64,000 nt of DNA from Hippophae tibetana (Eukaryota > Streptophyta > Magnoliopsida > Rosales > Elaeagnaceae): the NCBI GenBank assembly GCA_037013495.1, contig CM072806.1, positions 4,340,001 to 4,404,000 on the forward strand, given 5' to 3'. A program made the position numbers and the translations under genes. Positions 38,521-51,500 of the stretch are shown piece after piece; positions within the stretch are counted from its first letter, which is position 1, and every line of letters begins with the position of its first letter. A model generated the notes under the pieces. The model was not told where the DNA came from. It made no database searches and saw only the letters and a program-made list of their open reading frames with translations.

Positions 38521-39719
38521 AGAAGACACTGACTTTTCTCTATAACATGTACATTCCATTTTTTTTTATTTTTGCATCTGCAATAGTCATTGGTACTCGG
38601 ATACCTATAAACTGAACTTACTTTTTGGGTTTGCTACTACATCCTACATTATGAAATTAAAACCCCTAATCTTTCTTTTGTTGACCAAATCAATTGATAT
38701 GGACAAGGAAAACACTTATTTACAGTAAACTGAGCTTACGAGATTCTTATTCATAATATAGTCCCAAACAACTATTATAGTCTTTGGAGGAAATTTTGGA
38801 AAGCTCTTGTACATGAAAGATACAAAATTATGTTTTAAAAAATTACTAAAAATTACATATGTACTGTTGTCTCTTTTTAATAACATAAAATCGTGCAAGT
38901 ATACACGGTCACAAGTAATAATACGATAAGTAAAATATCGTTCCCACAAAGATTTGTTACCAACTTTTGTTAATTACTAAAATTATTTAATCCTCATTTT
39001 ATCCAAACAATCAATAGTTTGATGCAGTTTGACTTAACTAATAATTTTTTTTAACAGTATGTACGAAAATTTTAGGATTACAGTTTACCCAAATTAATCC
39101 ACTTGAATATTTTATTCTCTCTTGATTTATGTTCTCGTGTTTTAAGTTGTTAACCAAGAACTCCTAAAATGATTCACTATATTCCTATGAGAATTAAATT
39201 CAACCAGATTTATTAAGTTCTGAGTTCTCAAACAGTTACACATACAATAAAAGTATATTTCTATCCCTTATGTATATACGTTATTTTATCACGAGCAACA
39301 CACAAAAATGCCTTTTTTAAGTTTATTTAAGTGTCACATATCAGTTAATTAATCTTCCGATAATTAAAAGTATTAAACACAGATAAAATAAACAACTTAA
39401 AAAAGTTCCATAAATCATTCAAAAATAATTAATTCAAGTTTCATAATTTACGCTACACTGCAATCCTAGAACAAATAAATTAATTCATACCAGAAATTAA
39501 AATTACAACACAACAATAATAAAACATTGCAAAGAAACAAAAATTAAAAGAAAATAGATTAGGAGAAACTCTTTCACGATTCCTCAATGAAAAATAAATT
39601 TCTTCCCTCTCCTTCTTCTTCGTTGTCTTCTTTCTCAATAATTTTCCTAAGAAAATACAACACAAAAATGTCAAATAAATGTTTGCGCGTTTATGATTTT
39701 TTTTCCTTTTTATGCATGC

Positions 39720-40320
39720 CACGTGTCGCCATGTGATTGGCTACGATAAATAAAGAGACACATGTCAACTTTTCATTGGGTAGGAAGGTCGGGCGCATGG
39801 CGAACAGCTGGACCGCATCGCACAAGATTTCCTCCCGTTGGAAGCGTGTTAACGGTTGGAAATGGGCGTCGTTTCTGCGTTTTTATTTTACCAAATACAT
39901 GCCACGTGTTGCCATGTTTTTGGCTGGAACATTTAGGAGACACGTGGCTGCTTATTTTTCGTTGAAATGCGAGGGTGCACGTTGCTTGGATGAACCGCGT
40001 CGCACGGGATTGTAGGCGAGTAGCTCGGTGCGTGATAGCTTTGTTCCACACGCTTCAATCTGGATTGTTCAACTTTTCCAATGGTGAGCGATGCGCCTTG
40101 GGGAAATTCTACGCAACCGACATATGGGTCCCACCATGCACGCCAGTCTGCACGACAAGTGTCCCCATGTGTGCCAAGCTGCGCGCTTCAGAAATTCCGG
40201 CTTAATCGCTTTTGTTGCCTCTAGAATTCACGCGCCCAATCTTGACCGTTGATGGGATGATCGAGCGGTGTGTGTTGGGCGTTGTGAATGTCGCGAGTGG
40301 CTCTTCTCCTGCGCATAAAT
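39720..40320. other. GC-rich island with internal duplication
   Basis: A 600 bp block of roughly even base composition within DNA that is otherwise over 70% A+T. The word GCCACGTGTCGCCATG at 39719 recurs as GCCACGTGTTGCCATG at 39900, and both are followed by a related GGAGACACGTGGC/AGAGACACATG segment. G-box-like CACGTG cores occur at 39721, 39903 and 39940. Overlapping short ORFs on both strands match no family I know. It is probably repeat DNA, though a regulatory island cannot be excluded. Confidence 0.5.
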
Positions 40321-40345
40321 TCAACTTTTTATTAATAGCATTTTG

Positions 40346-40993
40346 ACGCACAAATTTAATTTAAATTAATTTCTAATCTTTTGATATTTGCAATTTAACC
40401 CATTCTTAATTTCAAATTAAATTGTAATCTTTTTATAATTTCAATTAAGCCTTTTTTTATTAAAATGTATTAATTTACTTTAAAATATATTTATTAAAAA
40501 CTAATACTAAATATTAATTTAATTAATTAACAATTAACTAAAATGTAAAGAACTAACAATTACGCACAAATTTAATTTAAATTAATTTCTAATCTTTTGA
40601 TATTTGCAATTTAACCCATTCTTAATTTCAAATTAAATTGTAATCTTTTTATAATTTCAATTAAGCCTTTTTTTATTAAAATGTATTAATTTACTTTAAA
40701 ATATATTTATTAAAAACTAATACTAAATATTAATTTAATTAATTAACAATTAACTAAAATGTAAAGAACTAACAATTACGCACAAATTTAATTTAAATTA
40801 ATTTCTAATCTTTTGATATTTGCAATTTAACCCATTCTTAATTTCAAATTAAATTGTAATCTTTTTATAATTTCAATTAAGCCTTTTTTTATTAAAATGT
40901 ATTAATTTACTTTAAAATATATTTATTAAAAAATAATACTAAATATTAATTTAATTAATTAACAATTAACTAAAATGTAAAGAACTAACAATT
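40346..40993. repeat. 216 bp x 3 tandem repeat, nearly identical units
   Basis: Units start at 40346, 40562 and 40778, each beginning ACGCACAAATTTAATTTAAA. I see only about one difference among the three (in the AAAAACTAATACT region of the last unit). The array borders the GC-rich island on its left. Confidence 0.95.
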
Positions 40994-41000
40994 ATAATTA

Positions 41001-42420
41001 ATAAAATAGACGTAAATCACTGTATAAAATACAGTTATCATGTACTAAAAAGAAACTCAATATCTATATGCCTTTTGATGACTTAAACTGCCCTTTGTGA
41101 GGGACAAAAGTGGAAGATGTGGAACGTCTTTTCATTAGATACAAAAAAAAATTGATCCTGGTGGTTCACTTGTAAATGAAATCTTCTTTGGAATTTTACA
41201 GAGAAATTGGACATTAAATCTTACTTATTTTTTATTCTCAACCCCTCCTCCAACGGGTTAACCATAGGAATTGAAAAAGATTCTTTCACCCTTATTGTAG
41301 TCATTATGATAGAACATATAATGTGGTTATACAACAAATTTTTTCATAATAATAAGAATCTAGATCACATTCAACAAGTTAACAAAATAATAGAAGTTAA
41401 TAGACCTAAACACTCAAAATATCCTTCATGATTCCATTCATCTCAACAGTGAAATGGATCCCCAAATATTAAAATACACATACTCATGATTTGATAACTT
41501 TGGGGAGACATATTGGTTTTGCAAGTAACATCCCTATTCACTCTTTGATAGTCTCCATACCTGATATCCAGGTAGAAAAATGACTTGAATAGATTTATCT
41601 ATTCTTATTTGTAACAAAAAATATATTTATAGTGGTATGATAAGTGTAGAAATTATATAAAATATAAGTTTAAGTCTTACTCTTATCACTATACACATTA
41701 TATTTAAAAATTTAATTTTTTAAATTAATAATATAAATTTAATAGTCTTAATATTATCATTGTGCATAAAATGGTACTCAAAAAATTCAATTTTTAAGAT
41801 TTATAACTTAAAAAATGAAGACAATGAAATAGAACTATTACATTTAAAAATCTAACTTTTTAAAATTTATAGTATAAATTTAGCTTTAAAAAAGAAACAA
41901 CTAAGAAAACTCATTTAAGTACATTTTGATGTGATAAGTATAAAACGAAGTCTAAGTTTTGATATTTTTATTAGATACATTTTATATCGGTATGTAAGAA
42001 AGTTAAAAAAAATGAAAGTATTTCAATAAAGGAATTATATAGGTGTAAATGTAGAATTCTACGTTTAAAACATAAGTTCAAGTTTTGGTATTGTCACATT
42101 TAAAAATCTAATTTTGTAATTTTATAGTATAAATTTAGGATTTTTAATATTATTATTTTATATAAATAGTGTATTAAAATCCAAATTTTACACAAATGGT
42201 GCTTTAAAATTTTTATTTTTTAAATTTATTAACTTAAAAAAATAGTATTACTTTCATAGTGAAATGATAAGTATAAAATGTCACATTTAAAACCATAAAA
42301 TAAGATTAAGTCTTTGTATTGTAATTATATGTATTACATTTAAAATTTTAATTTTTAAATTCATAATATTATTAACTTCCATTAGATTGAACTTTTGTTA
42401 CATTTGAAGTATATTTTAAT
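41001..42420. other. AT-rich intergenic region with diverged repeated phrases
   Basis: Between about 41625 and 42400 two phrases recur roughly every 200 bases: a GATAAGTATAAAA-like word and a CATTTAAAAATCTAATTTTT ... TATAGTATAAATTTAG-like word (near 41700, 41850, 42090, 42340). This looks like an old, decayed tandem array or nested MITEs. No gene recognised. Confidence 0.4.
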
Positions 42421-42780
42421 TTTTTTAAAATCTTGAGGATATTTTTAAAGATATTTCATTTAAGAATATCTTTTATATCATTTCTCGTTAAATGTGAAAT
42501 ATATATTTAGTACAACGGCTCATTTTGAATTTTTATCATAATTTTTTATGAAAATAGAAGCGGGGATGACATTAAATTTGAGTATTAAACATATTGTATA
42601 AATATGAGATCATCTGTCCTTAATATTAAAGCAAACATTTATTATTTTATTCAACGTTTTAAATATTTTTAATTTTTTATCATTAATTATCACCTTATTT
42701 TTTAAATTTATTACCATTTTAATATTTTTATTGAAAAAATAAAAATAGATAAATTTCATGGATATTATTTACATTTCATG
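42421..42780. repeat. Direct duplication, left copy
   Basis: Shares with 43641-43997 the segment ATATATATTTAGTACAACGG, the following ATAGAAG...GATGACATTAAATTTGAG segment and the closing CATTATTTACATTTCAT-like end, in the same order. Divergence is moderate. Confidence 0.7.
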
Positions 42781-43640
42781 GACTATGTTGTCTTCCCTCA
42801 TCTTTAGGTATCAGGATGTTTAATTTTTTAAATGATTTTACTTATAATCCTTTTAAGGAATTGTATTTATAACTTATAATATCATTATTTTTGTATATGT
42901 TATATACTTCTTATCTTAACTCATTAAATTTCATACGTATATTTTGTTGTAATTTATTATAACCATATTCATTTATTTTTTTAATAATTACTTTTGTGTT
43001 TTGATTATACATTATAGATACTTCATATTTAATTTTTGGACTAAATTAATTTTCTTTGTTATAATTCTTAAAGTTTTCATTAATGTTATTTGATTTTTTA
43101 TTACGTCTATTAGTTTTTCATCTATTTTTAATTGTATATTTTTTAATTTATATTTAAACATCATTATCTTCCTAATATGACATCACGAACAAGTGATTTC
43201 ATTACTTGAATTTCTTTTTTTAGTTTATTTAATTTTTTCTTTATTAGAAATTTATCTTTCATGCTCTATAAAAATAAATCTTGATATATTATATATATAT
43301 ATTTTATCTATGTAATATTAATGCTCATTTCTTTATTATTTATTCTATAATAAATTATGTTTTTTCTTAAGAATAATTTCATTAATGATAAAAAAAAGAT
43401 GAATCTTTAAATCCATCTATTTTTTTTAAATTTAATTTTATCGTTTGAATTTCTTCAATTTTTTTACTAATTATTATTTACTGTGAAAAACATTATGAAT
43501 CTGTCTTCTATTTTAATTATATTATTATTTTTTATTTCTTATTCTTTCTTGATTTTTTATTATTTTTTTATTTATAAAATATTACTATTCATTTATATGA
43601 GATTTAACTTTCATTATAATTAAGGGGTATTTTTAAATGT

Positions 43641-43997
43641 TTTAAAACCTTTAAGATATTTTTAAAAATGCTTTAAAATTGAAAGTATTTTTGATATCAT
43701 TTCTCGTAAAATGTAAAATATATATTTAGTACAACGGCTCATTTTTAATTTTTATCATTTATTTTTTTGAAAATAAAAAAATAGAAGTGCTAATGACATT
43801 AAATTTGAGCATAAACATGTCATTAATATTAAAAGCAATCCTTTATTTTTTTTATTCAACGTTTTAAATACTTATTAGTTTCTTATTTATGTTTTTTATC
43901 ATTAATTTCATACTTTATATTTTAAATTTATTATAATTCTAATATTTTTGTTTTAAAAAAAATAGACAGATTTTCATAGACATTATTTACATTTCAT
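43641..43997. repeat. Direct duplication, right copy
   Basis: Right-hand partner of 42421-42780, about 1.22 kb downstream in the same orientation. The 860 bp between the copies is T-rich and non-coding. There is no clear TG...CA end, primer site or polypurine tract that would make the pair LTRs. Confidence 0.7.
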
Positions 43998-45533
43998 TCA
44001 ATTTATTTATTAAAAAAAAATCCTAATAATTCCACAAGTTCCCACCCACCCGATATACCTCCTTTTTTTTATTTTTCTTCTTTTCTTTTCGTTTCCGATT
44101 TCCTCCATCTCTCACACAGGATATTGTGTTGCTCCTAAAAAAATACATAAATATTTAGTAAAATTTATTCGCAAAATTCAGTCATGTTTCAACAACACAA
44201 ACTCGTTACAATGTTTATAACCCCAAAAAAAATCACAATGTTAGAAAAATGAAATCGTAGAAGAAAATAATAAACTGAAATAACACAAATCACAAATGGA
44301 AAATAACATGTTACAAAATAGATAAATGAAATTATAGATTTTCTTTATTGCGTGTATATTCGTGATTTTGAAAAGGTTGACGTGGCCATAAATTAATGGG
44401 TATATAACATATGGGCATAGAAATTAGGATTCAAAAGTGGGTTCAAATATTGGAGTTTTAACTTTTGGATTTTATGTTTTTTTTTTTGTTCTTGAATAAA
44501 ACTAAGAACACTGTGAGTTCCATCTTTGAAATTTGAAGGAGAATCTACTTTAAAGACGAAATTTAAAGAATCTTCTCCATTATTATCGCCTCGTTTGTGA
44601 GTTAGTTCTAAACCCACGTGACTTGCATGTGAGTAATTATAATTATAAATAGGAGTTAGCAATTAATTAAAGATAAAAACAAAATTTAGTATCTAAGTTT
44701 AAAAATTAAAAAATTTAGACGTATAAATTTGAAAAAACATATTTAAAGACTAACTATACACTTAAACTATTTATTAAACATTTACGGCAAATACACCCAC
44801 TCACTTTACATTATATGATATTATATTATATTTGAACTCGGTATTCCTTCAACTCCATTTCAAGCGTGTGTATATATATATGAAAAAAATGTATTTTTGA
44901 AAATTAAAATTATAAAAAAAGAATGTCATTCTTTCCCTTCTCCTTTAATCTAGAACAATGATGTTCAATGTAAATGTAAGTAGAAAACAGCAAATGAGAG
45001 ACATGTCAGTTTCTTTATTTATTTATTTTCCTTTTGGGTAAACTTTTTTCTATTAGAAGTTTTTATTTATTTTCTTATTAATTTAATATTTTAGGTATTC
45101 AATTGTATATCAATTAAGTATTTTTATTGATATTTATCTTAAATTTAAATAAAATAAATTACAAGATTATCATACAATACCAACCACTCTCTATGGAATT
45201 CCACAAAAGTACTTGCTTTATAAAGAAATGATAATATAAAGTATCAAATTAATAGTAAAAATATATAAAGTAGTGAATTAAAACTTATGGTATGAAATAT
45301 GTTTACTATTTTTCTTTCTTTCTGATGTATTCTTGATATACACATTTAAAGGTAAAACAATTACATACATCTATACATGGATTGTGTTCTAACTTACATC
45401 ATTGAAGAGCACGTTAGAAGCATATATCATTACGCTAAAGAGTACAGCTTTTCCTCTCCCATTCTAGCAACCAAAAAAGAGCTTCTAAATCTTCCCTATG
45501 AGTTGAGTTCATAAAAGATGTCTAAACCATTTC
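43998..45533. other. Intergenic region downstream of AMP1
   Basis: Mostly AT-rich. The last few hundred bases probably contain the AMP1 3' UTR (minus strand). No other gene supported. Confidence 0.5.
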
Positions 45534-48500
45534 TCAAGAAAGTTCTCCCTTAAGGGCGGCAGCGGCTCTTTGAATGGCTCGGCTAACCCTCCATATCTCA
45601 TGCTGAATTGCCGCTTGCCCTTCTTTTTTGCTCATTCTCTTCGACTGAGAAATTGCATCCGCTATTCCGGGAAAAAATAGCATTTCGATTTCGTGATCAT
45701 TTGGTGGGCCGTAAATCTACAAAGCAAAAAGGGGGAAATTATATGAGTCTAATTTCATGTTTATGCGCCTTAACTGTTACATTTATATGCTCAGCCTTAG
45801 CTGTTACATTTATATGCTCAGCCAATGTCATAACCTAAATCTTTAAGACGAGTTCAATATATAATTAGACTTCCCTTTAAACATCAAAGCATAAATGCAG
45901 TTAATCAAACTCATTTAGCAATCAATATCTCTCAAGGTGGTTAAGACAGTTTTTGAAAAACTAGATATCTAGCTTTTCATAAGACAATCATAACTCAAAG
46001 TATTGACAGAAATTATCTTATATAGGCTTGAGATTGCAACTATTTCACAATATAAGTTTGAGCTATACTCTTATCATTTTTAACTCCATTGCACTTCCTA
46101 TAACTTGGTTACATGGTGTATAACAGAGATAAAAAGGAACAAAAACAATGGGAACACTTACGAGATGTTTGAACCACCGCCTTCCTTGAAGTCCATCAAC
46201 ATCAATAAAGCCTCTCTCGGCAAGCATGAGCCTATCATTCAAAGCACGCTTCTTTAACAATGCAAAATCACCTGTACTTTCTTGCACTGTTAGTCTCTGC
46301 AAATAAGAAGAATAAATGGTCAAGCATAGACAAAATACCCTTATTGAAGACAGACCTAGACCTAGGATGGAGCCTACAAATGAAAGTTAACCCTTAGAAC
46401 CTTACAAGTTTATCTTGTAAAGAGTATCAAAAAATATTTAAAAAATACAAATAAAAAACAATGTTGTTTGGATTTACTTGCACTTCAACTTCAGCGTCCT
46501 TGGCAGCAAGTGAAAATTCCTGAATTGATGTGATTAGTGGAGACAGGGACACAAAACCATGCAGCAAGTTGCTCAGATCATCTTTGTATTGCTGCCCAGA
46601 AAGCAAATAATTTAGTTTTAACTTAGCAATTCCTTTGTACTTGTCGTCATTCTTTGTTGCTCGAGTGAAAAATTTATAAGTTGCAATGGTTGAAACCTGA
46701 CTTCTAACGGACTCAAACGAAATATAAAATGAAGAAACTTTCATTGTTAAAAAAATTGTTATTTGTGACAGGATCAATTACAAATACCTCCATTCTGATT
46801 TATTCAAGTAACAAAAAGACCCTTCAAATTTTAAAAAATAACAATTGCATCTCCTTTAGTGACTTTTTAAGACTTTTTAGGGGAGGCATTTGCAAGAAAA
46901 TTTGATAAAATCAAGATATTATTTTTTAAACTTGAGGGTTTTTTTTTACTATTTTGAAAAACCTCAGGGGTTCTACTGTAATTTCCCTTTCTGATATTAT
47001 AATACCTTAAAAACTAAATTTTTTAAAAATATATATAGATGGAAGCAAAATGGACAACATACCTTTAGCTGATCTGCATAAGGGATATAATTGAAAGGTA
47101 TAATCGAATCATCAGCCAGGTGAAGGGCCACAAGTCCCCAAACTTCAGCAACTGTCATGGCACAGACAAAGAAGGTACCAAAGTGGCAGTATTGAAAAGT
47201 AAAATGACAAATAAATCTATAGAAACACACTAAGAATAAAAAGTAAAAGATATCAAACCAGTCACGTGGCGTCGAAACAAAGGATCTCCATAACTTGTCA
47301 TCCATTCATAGTTGTCAAAAGCAGTGTGGTAAACAGGAAAGTCTATCAAGGGAAGAATGCTCATCATATTACCACAGGGTTATTATCAAGTTTGCCATAA
47401 ACAGAAGTTATCGTTAGGAAAAGTTAATGTGCTGTGTGTAACTTGCTACATATGCCAAAACCAGTAGAAAAAAATAGTCAGTAGTGACGCACTATTATGG
47501 TAACAATGGCGTGCCAATTTTTCTTTTATTTTTTCATTTATTCTTCCAAAGATTGTGAATTTATGAAAGCTTACCATATATAGTGAACTAGAGAAGACAT
47601 CTTCTCAGAGAACTAACTGTCAGTACCATCTATGAACTCTTTCTTTTCTTACTACTTTTTGTTTAGATATGTAATACAACAATTGAAAAGTTGTGAAAAT
47701 TTTGAGGTCTAGATTTCGAATTCCAATGTATGCGTGAGTAGAGTAGTTATTGTGAAGGGAAAAAAATCGTGTGAACAATAAAAGCCTATTGCTTTGGTTT
47801 TCAAACATTGACCTAATTTTTATTGTTTACATCATGGAAGAATTTACCTCTTCCATAGTACAAGTCGATAGAAGGAACCCCTGCATGATGCACAAATGAA
47901 GCAAAATCAGAATCTGATCCACTGAGTCTTTGGATCTGCAAGACAATTATGGCATGTATTATGTACTTATGCTAGTAGTGCCCATAATACTTCTAGTTAA
48001 TGCACAATTCTCAATAAAGTTAATTGATTTAAATAGTAGACTAAAGTCATTAAATTTTTAAATCATACTATTTAATCCTCAAATTTTTAAAACTTCGCAC
48101 ATAGGTCCTACAATTTTGATTTAAAAATATGTATTTTAGTAGACAAGTTAGGATCTATATGATAATTGTTAAAAAATTGTGGACTAAATTGTAGGCTTTA
48201 AAAGTTTAGGAACCTATGTGTGAAATTTTAAAAGTTTGATGACTAAATTATTAGACTTAAAAATTTAAAGACTTATGGGTGAATTTATTCAAAGTTTGGG
48301 GACTAGATAATATGTACAAAAATACAAGTGTTACAGGCACATAAAAAGCGCCTATTAAATGCTTTAGCTTGCTAGCACATCACATAGAATACATAATTCC
48401 ATGAGCATGCTGTACTTACACCAATGTCAGTATTTGTGGTTGTTGATTTCTGATATAATGTTGAACCCTGAGAGTCAGGATCCTTTACCTGAAATAAACT

Positions 48501-51500
48501 TGTTGTCAGTCAATGGGCTTCATTTGAATATCATTTATCATACACATCTTAAGAGATCAACAATTTTTCTTTTTATATCTGTTGGTCCAACTAATGTGGG
48601 TCAGTAGCAAAGAAAAAAAAAAGTAAGGAAGCATTCGAAGGTAGTGGCGCCGAAAGAAGAAAAAAAAAAGTTAAAAGTTTTTGCCATTTGTCTCCATCTA
48701 TTCATGCGTGAAGAATGGAGTTTTTGGCTTTATAAAGCCTTAGCTTCAATCTCAAAATTTACAGATCAGAAGCAAGAAAACTGAGAGAGTTTTTGAGAGG
48801 AAAAATTAAGAGAGCCAATTTGTGAAATTTTACCCACAAATTGAAGATACATATTTGTTGTATTTTTGTGAGAGATCCACCTAAAAGTGAAGTGTGTAAT
48901 CTCATCTTATTATAGTAGAAGTTTAAGTGGCCTACGGGTCCCGTGGTTGTTACTTTCATTTTGAAAGGTTTTTCCACGCAAAAATCTTGGTGTTATTTTT
49001 GTTATATTTTGATTTGGGAAATTATCTTAGGTATGTGAAATTTATTTCTTTACAACCATCTATTTTTCCCAACAATATCTTACCTTTTTTGTAACTTCAA
49101 TGAGAAGATTGTCGAGTTGAGGAGTAGCACCAGCAAAGAACCCTGGCCCTTGAACTGCACAATCTACATTGAGGTAGGCAATGGCTTTTGCTCCTAGATT
49201 TAAAAGGTTTTGTTCAACCCACTCAGTAGATCCTATCTGGAAACGCAAAGTAGCAAACAAATTATGCTCAAAAGACTGATAATCGAACATGTTGCATTGA
49301 TGTCAATTATTTTAGCATGATGGATTCCCAAAATGGTAGAAAACAACAGCAATTGTATATGCCTTCAGCTTGTAAAGTTAAAAATTGTGAAATGAAGAAA
49401 TTTTCAAACTTTGAATGTATAATAAAACCAAAGAACAAAATTCATCGCGACTCAAACAAAACATAAACAATGACTGGCTCCAACCCTCAGCAGCATCACC
49501 AACAAAAGGGTCTTTCACTCCTTTCACGATTTCAAAGGATGAAATCCTCAGCTCTTTTTCTCATTTGTTAGGTGCAACAAGCTACCTTTGTACAAGGTGA
49601 TGCATAAGACTGAGGAAGTGAGAACTGCAACAGCTGAAAAGCTGATACTACATTGATGGCAAGTATTCCATAGATGTGTCTATAAACTGGAACTGAAGTT
49701 CATAACCATCTCTTAACAGCATATAATCTGCCTAAAGTATTATACAGTGCAAATAATGAATGCTTAAAGAACATGCAATGAACTATGCTTGGATAGAATA
49801 CGAAGTAGAGAAGTATATTATCAGATATCATGTAACCCATCCATACTAAGGATTCTGATGAAACTACATTTATTGCATATGCTTGTGGAGTGTTACATAC
49901 CATACCAAACTCCTCTGCATCCCAGCTGCAGAGAATCATGGTCCTTCGAGGGTTCCACCCAGAACGCATCATCAGACCAAATCGACGAGCAAGGTCAAGT
50001 AAAGCTGCAGTACCACTGTTGGGATCAACAGCCCCATATGTCCATGCATCTCTATGGTTGCCAAGAAGCACAAAGCGATCAGGCTCTTCAGACCCTCTTA
50101 CAACAGCAAAAACATTGTGAATTGTAGCCACCTTTTTCTCCCCCTATAATAAAAAGACTAGATAGTCAACACATGGAAATAGCTCCTCAAATTAGAAGTC
50201 TGTCTTTCTTCATTAGTGAAGAGGATATATATGAGTACATTTTTTAAAAGCAATACATATGAGTACATATATTCACAAATAAACACATAAGACACCCTTA
50301 AGCAAAAAAAAAAAAAAACAACCAATAAGGCACCGCAAAGACTGAAGTACCCTTCATTATTTTCTAATATTCCCCTCAACAAGAGTTTTTATGCTCAGCT
50401 TGGAACACAAAGACAAAGTCAAACTTTTGGTTACAGCATTAGTAAAGTATCTCCGAGTTTATCCTCAGAGTTTATGTGTAATAACAACAGCTCCATTGAA
50501 CAATGCCCCTCTTACAAAACATAATCAACATTAATGTGCTTGCTACACTCATGAAACATTGGATTACTCGCAATATGAACAGCAACTTGATTCTCACAAC
50601 ACGTGACCGTGGGGGCTTAGTTGTATTGCTAGAAAAGAATAGTTGAGTCTTCAAATTTAGGAAGAAAAGCAAAGGATGCTTTGAAATAATACACTTATTT
50701 TGGTGCATCATGATACTCAACATCTTCCCTTTTAGAAGGAATTTCAAGCGTCACTACTTTTCCAAATATTAGACTACTACCTTAATAATTTAATCTATTT
50801 CATTTTCTAAACAGTGTCAACTTTTGTTTCCTGAAAAATCAAACAAAACAAGAGCAACACAAAAAAATCACATGTAAAGGTCAAAATTTGACTACACCTC
50901 TTTCCTACCATACTGCCTATATTGCAGACTAATCAATGCACAAAATAATCATGAAAAATATCTCTTAACATTGATTGAATCAATTATAATTTTCTATGAA
51001 TGAAACACACCAGAGCATAAAGAAGGTACATATGTGCATTCATCGATGAACCTCAAGACTCAGCAAGTTCCAATTTTATCTAGTCAATGACTCTACCAGA
51101 ACTAGTCTATTAATAATAACCTCAGCCAAGCAAGTGTCAATTTTATCTAGTCAATCAGGTGACTCTACCAGAACTAGTCTATTAATAATAACCTAATAAA
51201 ATTCACAGTAACATTTTATTGGTTTAAGTCAAGATGTTATATATTTCTATTCTAGGCAAAAAGCTTCCAAGTTACCAATAAAGCTCATTGCCTCATTATG
51301 AAAGGTCACATAAGTCAAACAAAAGGTCGACTTTACAAACTTGAACTACCTACTCTTTCCTTGTATGCATAATCTGCCCTCTTATATGGTTTGACCAAAC
51401 CTCACACAAACTAACATCAGAAATAAATGACACAAGAAACAACAAACAACAAAAGTCAAAAATTAACTTTTTCTCACAAAAACACTTGAAAACAACAAAC

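Larger units (their letters stand above)
38880..41000. repeat. Unclassified composite repeat (candidate large non-autonomous element)
   Basis: Begins with a stretch (AAATCGTGCAAGTATACAC... ATCGTTCCCACA, about 38888-38950) whose wording I associate with high-copy plant repeats, from memory only. It then passes through AT-rich DNA, a GC-rich block (39720-40320) and a 216 bp tandem array (40346-40993). No LTRs, TIRs or coding domains were found, and I infer that these parts belong together only from their adjacency. Confidence 0.35.

Noticed and set aside
39737-40205. Several overlapping ORFs of 67-92 codons on both strands in the GC-rich island
   Set aside because: They overlap in multiple frames, match no family I know and are what a GC-rich, stop-poor stretch gives by chance.
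40346-40993. CRISPR-like or CDS repeat
   Set aside because: Units are contiguous with no spacers and no reading frame, and the genome is eukaryotic.
42421-43997. LTR pair of a small retrotransposon
   Set aside because: No TG/CA ends, no primer site or polypurine tract and no clear flanking duplication, so it is kept only as a duplication.
44393-44662. 89-codon minus-strand ORF with plausible-looking protein text
   Set aside because: No recognisable family, no splice or promoter context, and it lies in repeat-rich DNA; insufficient to call a gene.
49789-50127. Plus-strand ORF of 112 codons
   Set aside because: Antisense shadow of AMP1 exon 2 and its flanking intron; likewise 51602-52033 is a shadow of AMP1 exon 1.
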